Program-made: the position numbers and the translations under genes
Notes under the pieces: model-generated
Seen by the model: only the letters and a program-made list of their open reading frames with translations
What the model was told of the DNA's origin: nothing
Databases searched by the model: none
Part shown: positions 7,887 through 15,188 of the stretch, one piece after another
Position numbering within the stretch: position 1 is the first letter of the stretch
How the letters are laid out: the number at the start of each line of letters is the position of its first letter
Assembly: GCF_004000865.1 (NCBI RefSeq)
Contig: NZ_BIMB01000029.1
Location: 1 to 64,000 of the forward strand
Direction: 5' to 3'
Length of the DNA: 64,000 bases
Source: Paenibacillus elgii NBRC 100335
GTDB lineage: Bacteria > Bacillota > Bacilli > Paenibacillales > NBRC-103111

Positions 7887-8522
7887 ATGAGAGGTCGCAT
7901 GTTTGCAGCCAATATTATTGGCGTTGTTCTTATTGTATTGTTAGCCTTCGGCGGATTTTATTATTACGATCAGTCGTCCAAATATATCAAGACCGAGGAT
8001 GCCCGGGTTGCGGGCGATGTGATTGCGGTATCCGCCCCGGCGGTCGGCACGCTGTCGTCCTGGAGCGGGAAGGAAGGCGGGGTCGTAGCCAAAAACGGCA
8101 ACGTCGGTCAAGTGTCCGACGGGTCGAAAACGGTGAACGTCGCTGCCCCGATTGACGGCACGATCGTCAAAAATCAGGCTAAGGAAGGCCAGATGGTGCA
8201 GCCCGGCCAGCCGTTGGCGCAGCTTGTGGATATGAAGAACCTGTATGTTACGGCTAACCTGGACGAAACCGACGTGAAAGACATTGCTGTCGGCTCGACG
8301 GTTGACATTACGGTGGACGGCGATGCCGGCACGACGCTGAAAGGAAAGGTCGAGGAGATCGGACATGTGACGAACTCCGTATTTTCTTTGCTGCCTTCCG
8401 CCAATACGAGCGGGAATTATACGAAAGTGACGCAGAAGGTGCAGGTCAAAATTTCGATGACCAACTATTCGGATTCTGTGCTGCCTGGAATGAACGCTAC
8501 GGTTAAATTGACGAAAAAATAA
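7887..8522 (+). CDS. HlyD/EmrA-type efflux adaptor protein
   Basis: A 211-residue membrane-fusion-type protein. Residues 8-28 form an N-terminal membrane anchor, followed by the barrel-sandwich (lipoyl-like) halves, here with KTEDARVAGDVIAVSAPAVG and VNVAAPIDGTIVKNQAKEGQMV, and a beta-barrel around LYVTANLDETDVKDIAVGS. It is much shorter than E. coli EmrA (about 390 residues) and lacks a long coiled-coil hairpin, as usual in Gram-positives that have no outer membrane. GGAGGAG lies upstream of the ATG. It is the first gene of an efflux operon with a DHA2 pump 38 bases downstream and is probably repressed by the divergent MarR. Confidence 0.85.
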   Translation: MRGRMFAANIIGVVLIVLLAFGGFYYYDQSSKYIKTEDARVAGDVIAVSAPAVGTLSSWSGKEGGVVAKNGNVGQVSDGSKTVNVAAPIDGTIVKNQAKEGQMVQPGQPLAQLVDMKNLYVTANLDETDVKDIAVGSTVDITVDGDAGTTLKGKVEEIGHVTNSVFSLLPSANTSGNYTKVTQKVQVKISMTNYSDSVLPGMNATVKLTKK

Positions 8523-8560
8523 TAGTTTAGTTCTAACATCTTATAAAGAAAGGAGCTGCG

Positions 8561-10201
8561 ATGATGGCTTCTCCGCAAGAAACGAAGGATAACCGGGGCG
8601 GCTTGTCAGGTTATGGGAGCTTATTGACGGTGCTGATGCTGGGCTTGTTCCTGGCGATTCTGAACCAGACGCTGCTGAACGTCGCACTCCCTCATTTGAC
8701 GGCCGACTTCGGCGTCAGCACGAGTACGGTGCAATGGCTGCTCACCGGCTATATGCTGGTGAACGGGGTTCTGATCCCTTTATCCGCGTACTTGATTGAA
8801 CGGCTTGGGGTTCGACGGTTGTTTTTGATCGCGATGCTTTCCTTTACGGCAGGGGCGCTAATCTGCAGCCTTGCTCCAAGCTTCCCGGTCATGCTGACCG
8901 GACGTTTGATTCAAGCGATCGGCGGCGGCGTTCTGACTCCGCTTGTGATGAGCGTCATCTTGTTTATATTTCCACCGGAAATGCGGGGGAAAGGGATGGG
9001 GCTGTTCGGGCTCGCGATGATGTTCGCACCGGCGGTCGGACCGACTTTGTCGGGATGGATTGTACAAAATTACGACTGGCATTGGCTGTTTACGGGAATG
9101 CTCCCGTTCGGCGTGTTGGTGCTCGTCATTGCTTTTTTCAAGCTGAAAAATATCGAAGAGCCTAAAAAAATCAAGCTGGACACCTTCGGCACGGTCACCT
9201 CGATCTCCGGGGTAGGGCTTCTCTTGTACGGGCTTAGCGAAGCCGGGTCTAGAGGATGGACGGATGCCATTGTCTTGTCCTGCATCGTTGCCGGATTCGT
9301 TCTGCTTATCGCGTTTGTCATTCAGCAAATACGTTCGGAAAACCCGATGCTGGACATGCGGGTGTTCCGCTACGGCGTTTTTTCGCTGTCGACTGTGATC
9401 AACGTGTTCGTCACGGCCAGCATGTTCGCGGGCATGATTCTTCTGCCGCTTTATTTGCAGAACCTGCGGGGCTTTACGCCGCTCGATTCCGGGCTGATGA
9501 TGCTGCCGGGAGCGATCGTGATGATGATCATGTCGCCGATCTCCGGAACGCTGTTCGACAAGATCGGTCCGCGCCCGCTGGCGGTCATCGGAATGATCAT
9601 TACGACGGTGACGACGTACGAATTTACAACGCTGACTTTGGATACGTCTTACGGTTATATTGTTGCCATTTATATGGCGCGTTATTTCGGGATGTCCTTG
9701 TTGATGATGCCGATTATGACGGCCGGCATGAATCAGCTTCCACGGGAGCTGAGCAAGCACGGAACGGCGATGTCCAATACGCTGCGCCAAATCAGCGGTT
9801 CGATCGGGACAAGCTTGATTACGACGATTTTTACCAATCGTTCGACTGCTCATTATGCTGCCTTTACGGACCGGATGGATACGACGGACCCGACCTTCAT
9901 GGATTCGTTCAATGCGCTTGTCAACCGGATCGCTGCGGCGGCGCATCTGCCGTTAACCGAAGCGAAAACGCAAGCGGCAGCAACGTTGGCCGGACAAGCG
10001 AAGCTGCAGGCGACGGTGATGGGGATTAACGACGCCTTTTTCTGGACGACGATCATTTCGGTGATCGGTCTGGGCTTGAGTGTATTCTTGCGCGATGTGA
10101 GAAAAGATAAGCCAAAGGCTGGTCTGCTTGCACCCGAGGAGACAAGTGCGCGTCCGACAGAGGTTATTCTGCTCCCGTCGCCGGGACACACGGCGCAATA
10201 A
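8561..10201 (+). CDS. DHA2-family MFS multidrug efflux pump (EmrB/QacA-like)
   Basis: A 546-residue transporter with 14 predicted membrane helices, the mark of the DHA2 drug:proton antiporter family. Motif elements include [22 protein letters not shown] in helix 1 to 2 (ends given, about residues 40-61), motif A-like [10 protein letters not shown], and the proline-rich motif C region [13 protein letters not shown]. It should export a hydrophobic compound in exchange for protons. AAAGGAG precedes two adjacent ATGs at 8561 and 8564; either could start. It pairs with the HlyD adaptor upstream, and the WrbA-like gene follows 47 bases later, so oxidative or quinone stress is one possible inducer. 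Confidence 0.9.
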   Translation: MMASPQETKDNRGGLSGYGSLLTVLMLGLFLAILNQTLLNVALPHLTADFGVSTSTVQWLLTGYMLVNGVLIPLSAYLIERLGVRRLFLIAMLSFTAGALICSLAPSFPVMLTGRLIQAIGGGVLTPLVMSVILFIFPPEMRGKGMGLFGLAMMFAPAVGPTLSGWIVQNYDWHWLFTGMLPFGVLVLVIAFFKLKNIEEPKKIKLDTFGTVTSISGVGLLLYGLSEAGSRGWTDAIVLSCIVAGFVLLIAFVIQQIRSENPMLDMRVFRYGVFSLSTVINVFVTASMFAGMILLPLYLQNLRGFTPLDSGLMMLPGAIVMMIMSPISGTLFDKIGPRPLAVIGMIITTVTTYEFTTLTLDTSYGYIVAIYMARYFGMSLLMMPIMTAGMNQLPRELSKHGTAMSNTLRQISGSIGTSLITTIFTNRSTAHYAAFTDRMDTTDPTFMDSFNALVNRIAAAAHLPLTEAKTQAAATLAGQAKLQATVMGINDAFFWTTIISVIGLGLSVFLRDVRKDKPKAGLLAPEETSARPTEVILLPSPGHTAQ

Positions 10202-10248
10202 GTAACATGAGCCTGGAAGAGAAACGGTTTGGACAAGGAGGGTACAAG

Positions 10249-10776
10249 GTGAAAATATATATTGTATACGATAGCGAAGGCGGACATACCGAGGCATTGG
10301 CGCACGCCATTGCGGCGGGAGCCGCCCTCGTCGAGAACGCCGAGGTAGAGGTGTACAGTGTGCAGGAAGCGGACATCAGGACTCTACCGGAGGCGGATGC
10401 GATTATTTGGGGCTGTCCCGGGCATTTCGGAACGATTAGCGCCGGGCTTAAAGCATGGATCGACAAGCTCGGCTATTTGTGGGCGCAAGGCAAGCTGATC
10501 GATAAAATCGGCGGCGTGTTCTGTACGACGGCGACGGAGCACGGAGGCCTCGAATCGACGATGGTCAGCCTGATGACGCCGATGCTGCATCAAGGCATGA
10601 TCATTGTCGGTCTGCCCGGCAATCTTCCGGAAAACGCCACCTACGGCTCGTACTACGGCGTAGGCGTGACGTGCCCGATCGATAGCGAAGAGCTGCTCGG
10701 CGGGCACGGCGAACAACTGGGCCGGGCCTTCGGGAAGCGGATTGCTGAGGTGACGCGGAGATTTGCGCGTTCATAA
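10249..10776 (+). CDS. WrbA-like flavodoxin-fold NAD(P)H:quinone oxidoreductase
   Basis: A 175-residue flavodoxin-fold protein. The FMN phosphate loop is [16 protein letters not shown] near residue 6, a second FMN contact is [18 protein letters not shown] around residue 60, and [15 protein letters not shown] around 95 matches the WrbA pattern. WrbA enzymes reduce quinones by two electrons and so avoid radical formation. The start is a GTG with AAGGAGGG 6 bases upstream; an earlier in-frame ATG at 10207 lacks a ribosome site. It follows a drug-efflux operon by 47 bases and may be part of it, pairing quinone reduction with export. Confidence 0.82.
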   Translation: MKIYIVYDSEGGHTEALAHAIAAGAALVENAEVEVYSVQEADIRTLPEADAIIWGCPGHFGTISAGLKAWIDKLGYLWAQGKLIDKIGGVFCTTATEHGGLESTMVSLMTPMLHQGMIIVGLPGNLPENATYGSYYGVGVTCPIDSEELLGGHGEQLGRAFGKRIAEVTRRFARS

Positions 10777-10811
10777 GCGAATGACCCAGGCGGACGGAAG
10801 GAGGTAGCGAG

Positions 10812-11372
10812 ATGACCGTTCCTGTCATTTGCATCGCAATAGCCGTCATTCTGGTTATTGCTCTCATCATGTATAACATGCGATCGATGATGTCTTCGTC
10901 GGTCCCCCGGAGCGAGCGGCAGTTTCCCGGCCATTCGGAGGAGGCGCCGGGGAAGAGGCCGCAAGCGGAAGCGCCCGCAGGTCCTGCGGTGCAGGAAGCC
11001 GCGGCAGCGAAGCACCCGCCGGCGGAGCAGAAGCGCGAACCGCAGCCTTCGGCGCCGCAGCGGCCCGCGGCGAATCAGGAGAAAGCCGAGGCCGCAACGG
11101 CCCAAGTGCCTCCGGCGGCGGAACAGGAAGCTGAGGTTCGGGTAGCGGCGCAGAAGCCCGTAGCTCAATCGGGCCGGGCGCACGCTCCTGAAGCCAATGC
11201 GGAAGCTGCGCGGACTTCGGCCAAGCTGGCCGATCCGGAATATCGCGAGGCGCTCCGCGGATTTGCCCAACCGGCAAGGCCCGAGTCCCCGTCCGAGAAA
11301 GCGGACGAAGCTCCGATGAAGGACGACGACTACCGTACGGCGCTGCGGTCGATGCACAGCAAGAAGCAATAA
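10812..11372 (+). CDS. Membrane-anchored Ala/Pro/Glu-rich protein
   Basis: I do not recognise this 186-residue protein. Residues 3-22 form one hydrophobic helix (VPVICIAIAVILVIALIMY); the rest is a low-complexity linker dominated by Ala, Pro, Glu, Gln and Lys, probably disordered, with two short similar blocks near the C-terminus (DPEYREALRGF and DDDYRTALRSM) that may be a repeated short helix. GGAAGGAGG precedes the ATG. It follows the WrbA-like gene by 35 bases and is closed by a strong terminator. Confidence 0.6.
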   Translation: MTVPVICIAIAVILVIALIMYNMRSMMSSSVPRSERQFPGHSEEAPGKRPQAEAPAGPAVQEAAAAKHPPAEQKREPQPSAPQRPAANQEKAEAATAQVPPAAEQEAEVRVAAQKPVAQSGRAHAPEANAEAARTSAKLADPEYREALRGFAQPARPESPSEKADEAPMKDDDYRTALRSMHSKKQ

Positions 11373-11383
11373 TACGATTTTAG

Positions 11384-11441
11384 AAAAAGACTTCATTACC
11401 TTGGGTTATCGCATGGGAGACCTGAGGGAGGAAGTCTTTTT
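11384..11441. terminator. Strong terminator after the Ala/Pro-rich protein gene
   Basis: AAAAAGACTTC and GAAGTCTTTTT form a perfect 11-bp stem, 12 bases after the stop at 11372. The A/T tracts at both sides allow it to act in both directions. Confidence 0.75.
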
Positions 11442-11513
11442 GCGCGTTGGAAATCGAGGCAATTACCAATTTAGAGCCCCTTATCTGGGTGAATTTTTGA
11501 TGTGATCTCCTAG

Positions 11514-11613
11514 TTATCCACGGAGTTATGCACATAATAAACAGCCTATCGACGGGAAATCTTACCCCAGAGGCTTGTTATTATTCACATATTCACAAAA
11601 TAGGTTATACACA
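11514..11613 (+). repeat. Cluster of DnaA-box-like nonamers in a gene-free stretch
   Basis: The 500 bases from 11442 to 11945 hold no convincing gene. Within 100 bases, five sites in one orientation match the DnaA box (consensus TTATNCACA): TTATCCACG at 11514, TTATGCACA at 11526, TTATTCACA at 11581, ATATTCACA at 11589 and TTATACACA at 11605. Three match the consensus fully; the others have one change. The cluster lies between two transcription terminators. It could be a DnaA-titration or DnaA-controlled site, or an origin relic; no dnaA or dnaN gene lies nearby. Confidence 0.5.
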
Positions 11614-11706
11614 TCGGGATTTGGAAATTTCGCTTCCATGGGTATCATTCTTTAGTATTGTAATATTTGTAAAAATGGTATTGCCTTTGGATCCATGGAC
11701 AGAAAG

Positions 11707-11744
11707 AGACCCACAAGCAACGGGCTGTGGGTCTAAAGGTTTTA
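11707..11744 (+). terminator. Terminator-like hairpin downstream of the DnaA-box cluster
   Basis: AGACCCACA pairs perfectly with TGTGGGTCT around a 10-base loop, followed by AAAGGTTTT. No recognised gene ends here. Confidence 0.4.
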
Positions 11745-11945
11745 TATATTAAAAAGGGGGTCAAGGATTATTATAGTCTGCGAACATTAAGGGACGATGA
11801 AAATTATATTTCATTTATATTACAAATCTGATAAATCGGAATAATGTAACGACTGGCACGCATAACGGTATAGGGAGCAAACCTGAAGAGGCATTTTTGG
11901 CAGCGTTTACATTGTGATCAATGCTGAAAGGGGAACGGTACCTGT

Positions 11946-13220
11946 GTGAAAAAATATGTGAATTCCCCGACCGCCTTCGCCTTGGGCATGCTCGCCATGA
12001 TGATCCCGACTCAAGCGTTCAGTTCGTTCTACAGCTACTACTATGTGGAGAAGCTGGGTCTTGGCGTAGGGCTTGCCACGCTCGCAAGAACGATTTACTT
12101 GATCTGGGATGCGCTTAACCAGCCCTTGTTCGGCTATTTATCCGACCGGACGCGCAGCCGCTGCGGACGGCGCAAGCCGTGGATCGTAGGCTCCGTTCCG
12201 TTGTTCATGCTGACGTTCGTTATAGTATTTGCCGTCCCGGACGGCTTGTCCGGTTACAGCTTGTTCGCCTGGTTTTTGATAGCGCTCGTGCTGTTCGAGA
12301 GCGTGTCCGCCATTCTGTGGGTGAATTACGGTGCTTTGTTCCCGGAGCTGTTCCGGGGCGAGCGACTGCGGGCCAAAGCATCCGCCATTCAGCAGAGCTT
12401 TCAGATCGCCGCCATCCTTATCGGCTCGGCGCTGACGCCGGTGCTATTTGCCGCGATGGGCTTCGGACGGATGGCGCTTGTGTACGCCGCTGCTTTTGCC
12501 GTATTCATGCTGCTGTGCGCGGCTACCATAAGGGAAAGCGAGGAAGCCCGCCAAGAACCGCCGCTCCGGCTACTGGAGGCGTTCCATGAAACGCTCAAAA
12601 ACCGCGCGTTCTGGCTGTTCAATCTGGCCAATTCGTTCGCGCAGACGGTGAACGGGCTGATCGGATCGATGATTCCGTTTTATGCCAAATACGTACTTCG
12701 CATCCCGGAATCGCAAGTCTCCCTGCTGCTTGCCTCCGTATTCGTGTCGGTTATTCCGCTGGTTGCCGTGTGGTATTGGATCGTTCGCAGACTGGGGGCG
12801 GTCCGAAGCTGGCGGCTTTCTTTGGCTGTGTACGGACTGTCCGTCATTCCGCTGTGGTTCGGCAGCCATTTGGCGGGCGGCATCGCGGCAGGCATTGCGG
12901 TCGGGTTCGGCTTGGCGGGCTTTCTGGTAACGCCGCCCGTGCTCAGCAGCCAGATCATCGACCGGGACTTCGAGCAGACCGGGCGTCGAAGAGAGGGAGT
13001 CTATACCGCGGTCGGCGGCTTTATTACACGTTCGAGCGGCTTGATCTCGGCGCTGGCGTTCTGAGTGGTCGGGATGCTGTTCGGGTATGTGAGCGGGGAG
13101 CAGCCTGGACCCGATCCGCAGGGCACGTTCCGCTGTTTGATCAGCGTCGTTCCCTTCTGCTTGCTGGCGGTGTCTTTTCTTATCGCCGTGACCCTCTATT
13201 TCCCGGACAAGCGTGAATGA
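11946..13220 (+). pseudogene. GPH/MFS_2-type sugar:cation symporter gene broken by an in-frame TGA
   Basis: The first 372 residues encode a membrane transporter of the glycoside-pentoside-hexuronide:cation symporter type, with about eleven helices, the conserved IYLIWDALNQPLFGYLSDRT region at about 47-66 and RSRCGRRKPWI after it. A TGA at 13062-13064 stops the frame inside the last helices (SGLISALAF-stop). The same frame then continues for 51 protein-like residues, VVGMLFGYVSG to FPDKRE, including one more membrane helix, to a TGA at 13218. A single TGG-to-TGA change (Trp) explains this. The start is GTG with AAAGGGG upstream. As read, the product lacks its final helix and is probably inactive, unless the stop is read through or is a sequence error. 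Confidence 0.75.
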
Positions 13221-13246
13221 AAAAAACTGCCGCGCAGCAGCAGTTT
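13221..13246 (-). terminator. Terminator of the TM2 gene
   Basis: On the minus strand AAACTGC and GCAGTTT form a 7-bp stem followed by a T run, 20 bases after the TM2 stop codon at 13267. Confidence 0.65.
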
Positions 13247-13266
13247 CCTGTGTAAATCAACGAGAA

Positions 13267-13545
13267 TTAATTCTTGATAGGTCTGCCATCGGAATCGGTA
13301 AAACTTCCAACGGCGATCATGATAAAATCAATTAAAGTCCAGACACCGAAGCCGCCTAAAGTAATCAGCATCAGGATACCGGTGCCGACCTTGCCTACGT
13401 AGAAGCGATGGACGCCAAGCGATCCAAAGAAGAAAGCCAGAAGCAGCGCGGCTACGAAGCTTTTCGGACTCTTGTTTTGATGTTGCGGTGCATTATAATC
13501 CACAGCGATTCCCCCATTAACAACAGTAAATTTTGAATTGCTCAT
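13267..13545 (-). CDS. TM2 domain membrane protein
   Basis: A 92-residue membrane protein. Residues 27-80 form a TM2 domain: a first helix (FVAALLLAFFFGSLGVHRFYVG), the conserved HRFYVGKVGTG turn and a second helix ending in the WTLIDFIMI motif with its Asp. TM2 proteins are widespread and mostly of unknown function. The N-terminal 25 residues are polar. There is no strong ribosome site close to the ATG; GGAGAA lies about 20 bases upstream, so the start is less certain than the family call. It is convergent with the broken symporter gene. Confidence 0.8.
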   Translation of the reverse strand: MSNSKFTVVNGGIAVDYNAPQHQNKSPKSFVAALLLAFFFGSLGVHRFYVGKVGTGILMLITLGGFGVWTLIDFIMIAVGSFTDSDGRPIKN

Positions 13546-13691
13546 TTGTATATCGGCAGGCGCTTCTCCAAAAGTTAGTGCTTTTTTCTAAATAATTCTT
13601 AATAATTTACTTTTACTTCTCTGCCATAAACAAAGCCTTTTTCCCCTCTTTTTGCCGCCGTCCGTCGCCCGAAGTTTGTTGGCGGGGATAT

Positions 13692-13720
13692 TTGCCTTTC
13701 CGTACGGAATGTGGTAAAAT
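13692..13720 (+). promoter_or_regulatory. Sigma-A-type promoter of the cold-shock gene
   Basis: TTGCCT and TAAAAT are separated by 17 bases. Transcription would begin near 13727, giving a leader of about 135 bases before the cold-shock start codon at 13864. Confidence 0.6.
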
Positions 13721-13747
13721 GAAATAAATGTTTATAAATGAAACCGG

Positions 13748-13806
13748 AATTCACATATTGAAAAAGGTGACATTTTTTACATGATACTTTTTTCAATGTG
13801 TGAATT
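13748..13806 (+). promoter_or_regulatory. Large hairpin with T run in the cold-shock mRNA leader
   Basis: The arms 13748-13766 and 13787-13806 pair over about 17 positions with a small mismatch, and are followed by TTTTTT. The structure lies between the promoter and the start codon, so it can act as an attenuator or cold-sensitive leader. A terminator of an unseen upstream transcript is the alternative. Confidence 0.5.
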
Positions 13807-13863
13807 TTTTAATTTTGGTTAAAAATGAGCATATTAAATTTATTAATTGTGGAGGTCACACCC

Positions 13864-14067
13864 ATGCAAACAGGTACAGTAAAATGGTTTAACGCAGAGA
13901 AAGGCTACGGCTTCATCGAAGTTGAAGGCGGCAGCGACGTATTCGTGCACTTCAGCGCGATCCAAGGCGAAGGCTTCAAGTCCCTGGACGAAGGCCAACG
14001 CGTTGAATTCAACGTTGTTCAAGGCAACCGCGGACCGCAAGCTGAGAACGTTGTAAAAGTTTACTAA
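13864..14067 (+). CDS. csp: CspA-family cold shock protein
   Basis: A 67-residue single cold-shock domain. It shows RNP1 KGYGFIEV and RNP2 VFVHFSAI, which bind single-stranded RNA and DNA through surface aromatics, and the opening [15 protein letters not shown] typical of the family. These proteins melt RNA structure at low temperature and can act as antiterminators. GGAGG lies 8 bases before the ATG; an upstream in-frame ATG at 13825 has no ribosome site. A long structured leader precedes it, and a terminator follows. It lies just upstream of a ydjO-like gene, an arrangement seen in Bacillus relatives. Confidence 0.95.
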   Translation: MQTGTVKWFNAEKGYGFIEVEGGSDVFVHFSAIQGEGFKSLDEGQRVEFNVVQGNRGPQAENVVKVY

Positions 14068-14076
14068 GCAGCAAGC

Positions 14077-14107
14077 CCGCTCTTAACGCAAGTTAGGGGC
14101 GGTTTTT
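14077..14107 (+). terminator. Terminator of the cold-shock gene
   Basis: CCGCTCTTAAC pairs with GTTAGGGGCGG through two G-T pairs around GCAA, followed by TTTTTC, 10 bases after the stop. Confidence 0.75.
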
Positions 14108-14140
14108 CTTTTAGTATTGAGATCGGAAAGGGGAATGGCC

Positions 14141-14368
14141 ATGAATTATCGTAAAAAGATGTTTGAGGAAGTCCCCAAGGAAGAGACCAAGATCTGGTCC
14201 TGTACAAAAGAAGACTGCAACGGGTGGATGCGGGACAATTTTATGTTCGAGCATAACCCGACGTGTCCGTTGTGCCAGTCCCCTATGGTTAGCGATACGA
14301 GAATGCTTCCGGTGCTCGTGAACTCGGCGCTGGATCATCGGCCGGCTAACGCCGGGCAAGAGGAATAG
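14141..14368 (+). CDS. ydjO: YdjO-like cold-inducible protein
   Basis: A 75-residue protein resembling the YdjO family of cold-inducible Bacillus proteins (PF14169). It carries two Cys pairs, CTKEDC around residue 23 and CPLC around residue 45, likely a zinc site, with the motif CNGWMRDNFMFEHNPTCPLC shared by the family. Its molecular role is unknown. GGAAAGGGG lies 7 bases before the chosen ATG; another ATG two codons earlier is possible. It follows the cold-shock gene with a terminator between them, so expression may be by read-through or a separate promoter. Confidence 0.82.
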   Translation: MNYRKKMFEEVPKEETKIWSCTKEDCNGWMRDNFMFEHNPTCPLCQSPMVSDTRMLPVLVNSALDHRPANAGQEE

Positions 14369-14381
14369 GCACGAATTTGAC

Positions 14382-14424
14382 AGCCGCCGTTCAAGTTGTT
14401 TAACTTGGATGAGCGGTCTTTTTT
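14382..14424 (+). terminator. Terminator after ydjO
   Basis: A long stem with the loop GTTT joins TTCAAGTT and AACTTGGA plus a GC-rich base (AGCCGC with GCGGTCT), followed by TTTTTT. Confidence 0.7.
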
Positions 14425-14441
14425 AGGTTCCGAATGAGGTG

Positions 14442-15059
14442 ATGAAATTGCTCGAGTGGACGGGAGAGCGAATTATTCCGAAGCAGATGAAGCCGACGAA
14501 CGGCATGCTGCTGGAGCATATCGCGAGATATTATTTTGCCGCTCCTTATGTGCGGGGACGGGTGCTGGACATTGCGTGCGGAACCGGATACGGGAGCCAT
14601 ATGACGGCCAAGGAGCGGAAGCGGGAAGTGACGGAAATCGTCGCCGTCGACAACGATGAGGAGACGCTCCGGTATGCAAGCCGGGAGTACCATCATCAGA
14701 AGGTGACGTATGTGCAAGGGGATGCGACCGACCCGGAGCTTCCGGAGCGGCTTAGCCAGTTCGATACGATCTTGAGCTTTGAAACGATCGAGCACCTGAA
14801 GGACGACAGGATGTTCATCGACAACCTCTACCGTATGCTGAAGCCGGGGGGAGTTCTGGTTCTGTCCAGCCCGTTCGGCCGGGGGCGGGGGATGCCGACC
14901 AGCGAACCGTTTCACGTTCACCAGCTCACGCCGGAGCAGTTCGAGGAGCTGTTCACCGGCTTTGCCGAGGTGGACATTTACTACCAGCGGGGCGTGACTT
15001 TCGAGAAGCCGCGGGACGGCATCCGGTATTTTATCGGCGTGGCGGTGTGCCGGAAGTAG
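14442..15059 (+). CDS. Class I SAM-dependent methyltransferase
   Basis: A methyltransferase of about 205 residues with a Rossmann fold. Motif I is VLDIACGTGYGSHM (about residue 41), the acidic ribose contact is IVAVDNDEE (about 68), motif III-like TYVQGDATDPELP follows, and FDTILSFETIEHLKD and LYRMLKPGGVLVLSSP complete the methyltransf_11/25 pattern. It transfers a methyl group from S-adenosylmethionine; the acceptor is not evident. GAGGTGAT matches the ribosome's anti-Shine-Dalgarno well but lies too close to the ATG at 14442, so the TTG at 14448 may be the true start. No operon partner is obvious. Confidence 0.85.
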   Translation: MKLLEWTGERIIPKQMKPTNGMLLEHIARYYFAAPYVRGRVLDIACGTGYGSHMTAKERKREVTEIVAVDNDEETLRYASREYHHQKVTYVQGDATDPELPERLSQFDTILSFETIEHLKDDRMFIDNLYRMLKPGGVLVLSSPFGRGRGMPTSEPFHVHQLTPEQFEELFTGFAEVDIYYQRGVTFEKPRDGIRYFIGVAVCRK

Positions 15060-15106
15060 CGGAGACTTCATTCCTTCACTTTTCAAACGAGGCGCCCTTC
15101 TGGTAC

Positions 15107-15188
15107 ATTGGTATCACGAGATTTGGAAACCTGCCGAAGCCGGGAGGTGCAAGCTCCCGCAGCGGCGCAAAGTGAGGCCGTGATCAAT
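15107..15188 (+). promoter_or_regulatory. Structured leader before the response-regulator gene
   Basis: A nested hairpin (GCCG, then CGGGAG pairing with CTCCCG, then CGGC) occupies 15133-15166. An outer stem, ATTG and ATCACG at 15107-15118 with CGTGAT and CAAT at 15179-15188, would enclose the ribosome site and reach the AUG. A possible promoter, TTCAAA at 15082 and TACATT at 15104, would start the RNA inside the outer arm, so only the inner hairpin is certain to be transcribed. It matches no riboswitch class I know. Confidence 0.3.

Noticed and set aside
11528..11752. A 74-codon frame over the DnaA-box cluster
   Set aside because: No ribosome site, no domain-like pattern, and it runs through a terminator-like hairpin.
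13062..13064. TGA read as selenocysteine or Trp by a changed code
   Set aside because: Many intact genes here end in TGA, the expected residue is Trp, not Cys, and no SECIS-like hairpin is evident downstream.
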